64,000 nucleotides of DNA from assembly GCF_027587025.1 (NCBI RefSeq), contig NZ_JAPPTI010000004.1:124001-188000 (forward strand), written 5' to 3'. The notes beneath the pieces were generated by a model. That model ran no database searches, had not been told where the DNA came from, and saw only the letters and a program-made list of their open reading frames with translations. The DNA comes from Vibrio sp. LaRot3. GTDB taxonomy: Bacteria > Pseudomonadota > Gammaproteobacteria > Enterobacterales > Vibrionaceae. Made by a program: the position numbers and the translations under genes. This document shows positions 61,879 to 64,000 of this stretch, one piece after another (position 1 is the stretch's first letter; the number at the start of each line of letters is the position of its first letter).

Positions 61879-62145
61879 CGTTATCCATCCAAACCACTCA
61901 TCTTTTCACTAAATAAGCAAAGTCATTCGCATCCTTTTTGAAGTTCATACGTGTGGTAAAACGCCTTAGCCCTATTTGGAAGAATCGATATACCCCACTT
62001 CAAGGTTAACCAAAACCTAACGCACATTGCGTGTATTTTGATATGGTCGTCAATGCTGGATTTGTATATGTAAAAATCGCAAAGCGAGATAAAATCGAAC
62101 TTCGCCCTATAAGCAAACTGTATTTCCAATTGTCAGGTGAATTCA

Positions 62146-62850
62146 ATGTCTGAAATGTATACGAAACATGCCATTAAGTATGCGGAAGTGGTAAAGAACA
62201 ACATATACAACGCCCTATTAGAGCGCCCTTCCACTATTGCTTTACTTGATAACATAGCAGGTAAAGACGTTATTGATATGGGCTGCGGGCCGGGCGAGTA
62301 CGCCCAGTGGCTTATAGAGCAGTCGGTAAACAAACTCACTTGTGTAGACGTTTCTAACGAGATGGTCGCATTGGTGAAACAGCGCTTTGGCTCAAAGGTT
62401 CATGCCTATACCCAAGATATAGCTAAAGGGCTAACCGCAGAGCAAGACAACAGCGCCGATGTAATCGTCTGCCCTTTGGTTTTGCACTACATCGAAGATC
62501 TAACCCCTGTTTTTGCTTCTGTTCATCGAGTGTTGAAACCCGGAGGCTATATGGTGTTTTCTACTCATCATCCATTTGCGGATTTTGAGTGTTCGCCATC
62601 TGGCAACTATTTTAGTCGCGAATTTATTGAAGAAGAATGGAACACAGTCGGAGAACCCGTTAAAGTCGGTTTCTATCGCCGTTCACTAACCGAGATAACG
62701 AGCGCTATTTCTGAAGCGGGATTAGTGGTCTCTGCATTAAATGAAGGGCAAGTCGATGAAAGTGCCAAGCAGCAATCTGAATCGACCTATCAACACCTCA
62801 AGAACAATCCAAACTTCATTTTCATTCGATGCGAGAAAATCAGGGCTTAA
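62146..62850 (+). CDS. Class I SAM-dependent methyltransferase
   Basis: The 234-residue protein has motif I VIDMGCGPGEYAQWL near residue 46, an acidic residue after strand 2 in TCVDVSNEM, motif II/III ADVIVCPLVLHYIEDL and motif post-I RVLKPGGYMVFSTHHPF. It methylates a small molecule of unknown kind. ATG 62146 is preferred to a GTG nine bases earlier, with AGG eight bases upstream. It stands alone, closed by a hairpin. Confidence 0.88.
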   Translation: MSEMYTKHAIKYAEVVKNNIYNALLERPSTIALLDNIAGKDVIDMGCGPGEYAQWLIEQSVNKLTCVDVSNEMVALVKQRFGSKVHAYTQDIAKGLTAEQDNSADVIVCPLVLHYIEDLTPVFASVHRVLKPGGYMVFSTHHPFADFECSPSGNYFSREFIEEEWNTVGEPVKVGFYRRSLTEITSAISEAGLVVSALNEGQVDESAKQQSESTYQHLKNNPNFIFIRCEKIRA

Positions 62851-62875
62851 TCACTCTTGACCTATCCAAATCATT

Positions 62876-62903
62876 AAAGGAGCTAAACTTAGCTCCTTTT
62901 ATT
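62876..62903. terminator. Hairpin terminator after the methyltransferase gene
   Basis: AAAGGAGCT (62876-62884) pairs with AGCTCCTTT (62891-62899), followed by TATTACG. Confidence 0.7.
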
Positions 62904-62907
62904 ACGC

Positions 62908-63414
62908 CTAGACCTGCTCGCTCGGGTGCCCCCACATCAGCGGAGTGGAGTACGGCCCAGTAATGCTTGAAGTTGAATGGCCAACCTCACTCATTGCTCC
63001 CTCGGTCAGTTCTCTAGCAAACCAACACTCTAATGGAGCCTGGGTCACCACAGGTGGTAACACATTGTGTGGAGTGTTGTAGCGATTACCATAATGGAAA
63101 GGCTCGCCCATCACAAAAATCACGTCTGCATCTAACTCTCGTTCTGCTTGTTCCATAAGCCTTGTCGCATAACCTTGACCTTGGTATTCAGGCAATACCG
63201 CAAGTGGGGCAAGGACATAACATTTCAAATGCGGTGCTTCATCTATCGTGATCGGCGTATAACATGCGTGAGCAACCCCCTCATAAACGATCGAGTAACT
63301 TCCATCGGCAATTAGGTCTTCTGCAAATTCAGCATAGAGCTTGGCATGCCTTTCATCATAAAGTCCACCAGCATTGGCGAATGCTTTAAATTGTATTTCA
63401 TATGGGGTGATCAT
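62908..63414 (-). CDS. GNAT N-acetyltransferase (YhbS-like)
   Basis: The 168-residue protein has a GNAT core: CYVLAPLAVLPEYQGQGYATRLMEQAERELDADVIFVMGEPFHYG, where QGQGYA binds acetyl-CoA and the GEPxYY-like segment is typical of the YhbS branch. The substrate is unknown. GAGGAAAG precedes the ATG. A TetR-type palindrome lies 20-47 bp upstream and a TetR gene is the next gene upstream on the same strand, so it is the likely target of that repressor. Confidence 0.87.
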   Translation of the reverse strand: MITPYEIQFKAFANAGGLYDERHAKLYAEFAEDLIADGSYSIVYEGVAHACYTPITIDEAPHLKCYVLAPLAVLPEYQGQGYATRLMEQAERELDADVIFVMGEPFHYGNRYNTPHNVLPPVVTQAPLECWFARELTEGAMSEVGHSTSSITGPYSTPLMWGHPSEQV

Positions 63415-63433
63415 TTTCTTTCCTCATTGGCAA

Positions 63434-63461
63434 GCAACAAACCAACCGGTCGGTTTGTTGC
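63434..63461. promoter_or_regulatory. 28-bp palindromic TetR-type operator
   Basis: GCAACAAACCAACC (63434-63447) and GGTCGGTTTGTTGC (63448-63461) are inverted repeats matching at 13 of 14 pairs, with the ACC-GGT centre typical of TetR/AcrR operators. It lies between the TetR gene and its downstream GNAT gene. Confidence 0.7.
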
Positions 63462-63472
63462 TGTTCTCTAAA

Positions 63473-63498
63473 AAATCACGCACTTTTGAGCGTGATTT
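63473..63498 (-). terminator. Terminator of the TetR gene
   Basis: On the minus strand AAATCACGC and GCGTGATTT (63498-63473) form a stem followed by a T-run (TTTAGAG). It separates the TetR gene from the operator and GNAT gene. Confidence 0.65.
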
Positions 63499-63503
63499 AA
63501 AAA

Positions 63504-64000
63504 CTATTTAACGTATTTATTAATGAATTCTTGCTTAACGTCTTCTATCGGAAAATCATCATTAAGTAGGTAATTCATAGCAATACCATCAATCTCAGCA
63601 ATGAACATCTTAGTCACTACTGCTGGGTTTGGGTAACAAAGCGAACGAAACACCTCTTCCGTAGAGGCTTGTAAAGCTTGGTATCTTTCTTCAATTAAGT
63701 CGCTAACAATAGCCCGAGTTGTCGGATGAACCATAACGCTGAAGTTAAACTGGTACATTTTCCGATGCTCTGCCACTGTCATACCATCGAAAATCGAGTC
63801 GATCATCGCTTCAAGTCGGTTATCAGTATCAATAATATGCTCATCACTTTTATCTGCTTCTTCAATCGCGGCAGTAATATAAACAAACACTTCTCTTAAG
63901 ATATCGTTTTTGTTTTTAAAGTGATGAAATACCGCACCTTTCGACACTTCTGCTTGTTCGCATATCATCGACACTGGCGTATTTTCAAAACCATTTTCAG
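63504..64000 (-). CDS. TetR/AcrR-family regulator (5' end outside window)
   Basis: The frame is open to the right edge. The visible part begins inside the helix-turn-helix (ENGFENTPVSMICEQAEVSKGAVFHHFKNKNDIL), followed by about 120 residues of ligand-binding helical domain (YQFNFSVMVHPTTRAIVSDLIEERY). The true N-terminus, probably 20-30 residues further, is missing. It ends with a terminator directly before a 28-bp palindromic operator controlling the downstream GNAT gene, and may repress that gene and its own promoter. Confidence 0.88.
   Translation of the reverse strand, partial: ENGFENTPVSMICEQAEVSKGAVFHHFKNKNDILREVFVYITAAIEEADKSDEHIIDTDNRLEAMIDSIFDGMTVAEHRKMYQFNFSVMVHPTTRAIVSDLIEERYQALQASTEEVFRSLCYPNPAVVTKMFIAEIDGIAMNYLLNDDFPIEDVKQEFINKYVK

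Noticed and set aside
61923..62129. 68-codon frame upstream of the methyltransferase gene
   Set aside because: No ribosome site, AT-rich intergenic DNA and no recognisable domain.

Overview
The window looks like chromosomal DNA of a marine gammaproteobacterium of the Vibrionaceae. Evidence: moderate GC with AT-rich spacers, many diguanylate cyclases, a Cache-type chemoreceptor, a Na+-NQR maturation-type protein, a deoD/phr/DUF523/DUF368 neighbourhood that (from memory, not checked) resembles the small chromosome of Vibrio cholerae, and a giant GLUG-repeat surface protein with a tripartite C-terminal tail. No rRNA, tRNA, CRISPR array, insertion sequence or integron attC site was seen. Most transcription units end in clear hairpin terminators.

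Layout. 1-6.3 kb: a truncated O-antigen ligase-family gene, a porin, a 3-hydroxyisobutyrate dehydrogenase-family enzyme, a HAD phosphatase, and a Fur-box-controlled fagA-like/fumC unit. 6.3-10.4 kb: a leftward operon of a DUF523-DUF1722 protein (thiouracil-desulfurase-type domain), a MerR-type regulator, a CPD photolyase and an L,D-transpeptidase, with TTGTAC repeats and an ECF-like promoter upstream. 10.7-19.8 kb: deoD, a zinc-ribbon transposase-like single-copy protein, a TPR protein with a degenerate GGDEF domain, a TPR protein with an intact GGDEF domain, a DUF3302/HlyD membrane pair and a third TPR-GGDEF protein. 19.8-26.3 kb: MFS transporter, two GNAT enzymes, a PilZ protein, a DUF368 (PopT-type) lipid-carrier translocase, a Bax-inhibitor-1 family protein, a decayed GFA gene, an AEC carrier and soxR with its own SoxR-type box.

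26.7-33.6 kb is one 2295-codon surface protein with two duplicated GLUG modules. 34.0-37.3 kb is a response regulator / histidine kinase / sugar-binding-protein operon without permease genes. 37.4-40.8 kb: MerR regulator, MOSC protein, hotdog thioesterase, a DUF134 / NqrM-like / NifX-like metal-handling cluster and a DEDDh exonuclease. 41.3-46.9 kb: chemoreceptor, DUF3592 protein, GFA enzyme, XRE regulator with a palindromic operator, a small unknown protein and a GST/VOC pair.

47.3-58.1 kb: GltS-family carrier, a MerR/flavin-oxidoreductase pair, an ogt/Ada-AlkA repair operon, a small unknown protein, and a two-component system divergent from an RND adaptor/pump pair with 11-bp tandem repeats between them. 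58.2-64 kb: azoR, an MFS/SDR unit divergent from a LysR gene, a methyltransferase, and a TetR/GNAT unit with a large palindromic operator; the TetR gene runs off the right edge.

Functional themes are c-di-GMP signalling (three GGDEF-type genes plus PilZ), DNA and oxidative damage responses (photolyase, Ada-AlkA/Ogt, SoxR, azoreductase, iron-free fumarase), and small regulator-plus-target units whose operators can be read directly from the DNA.
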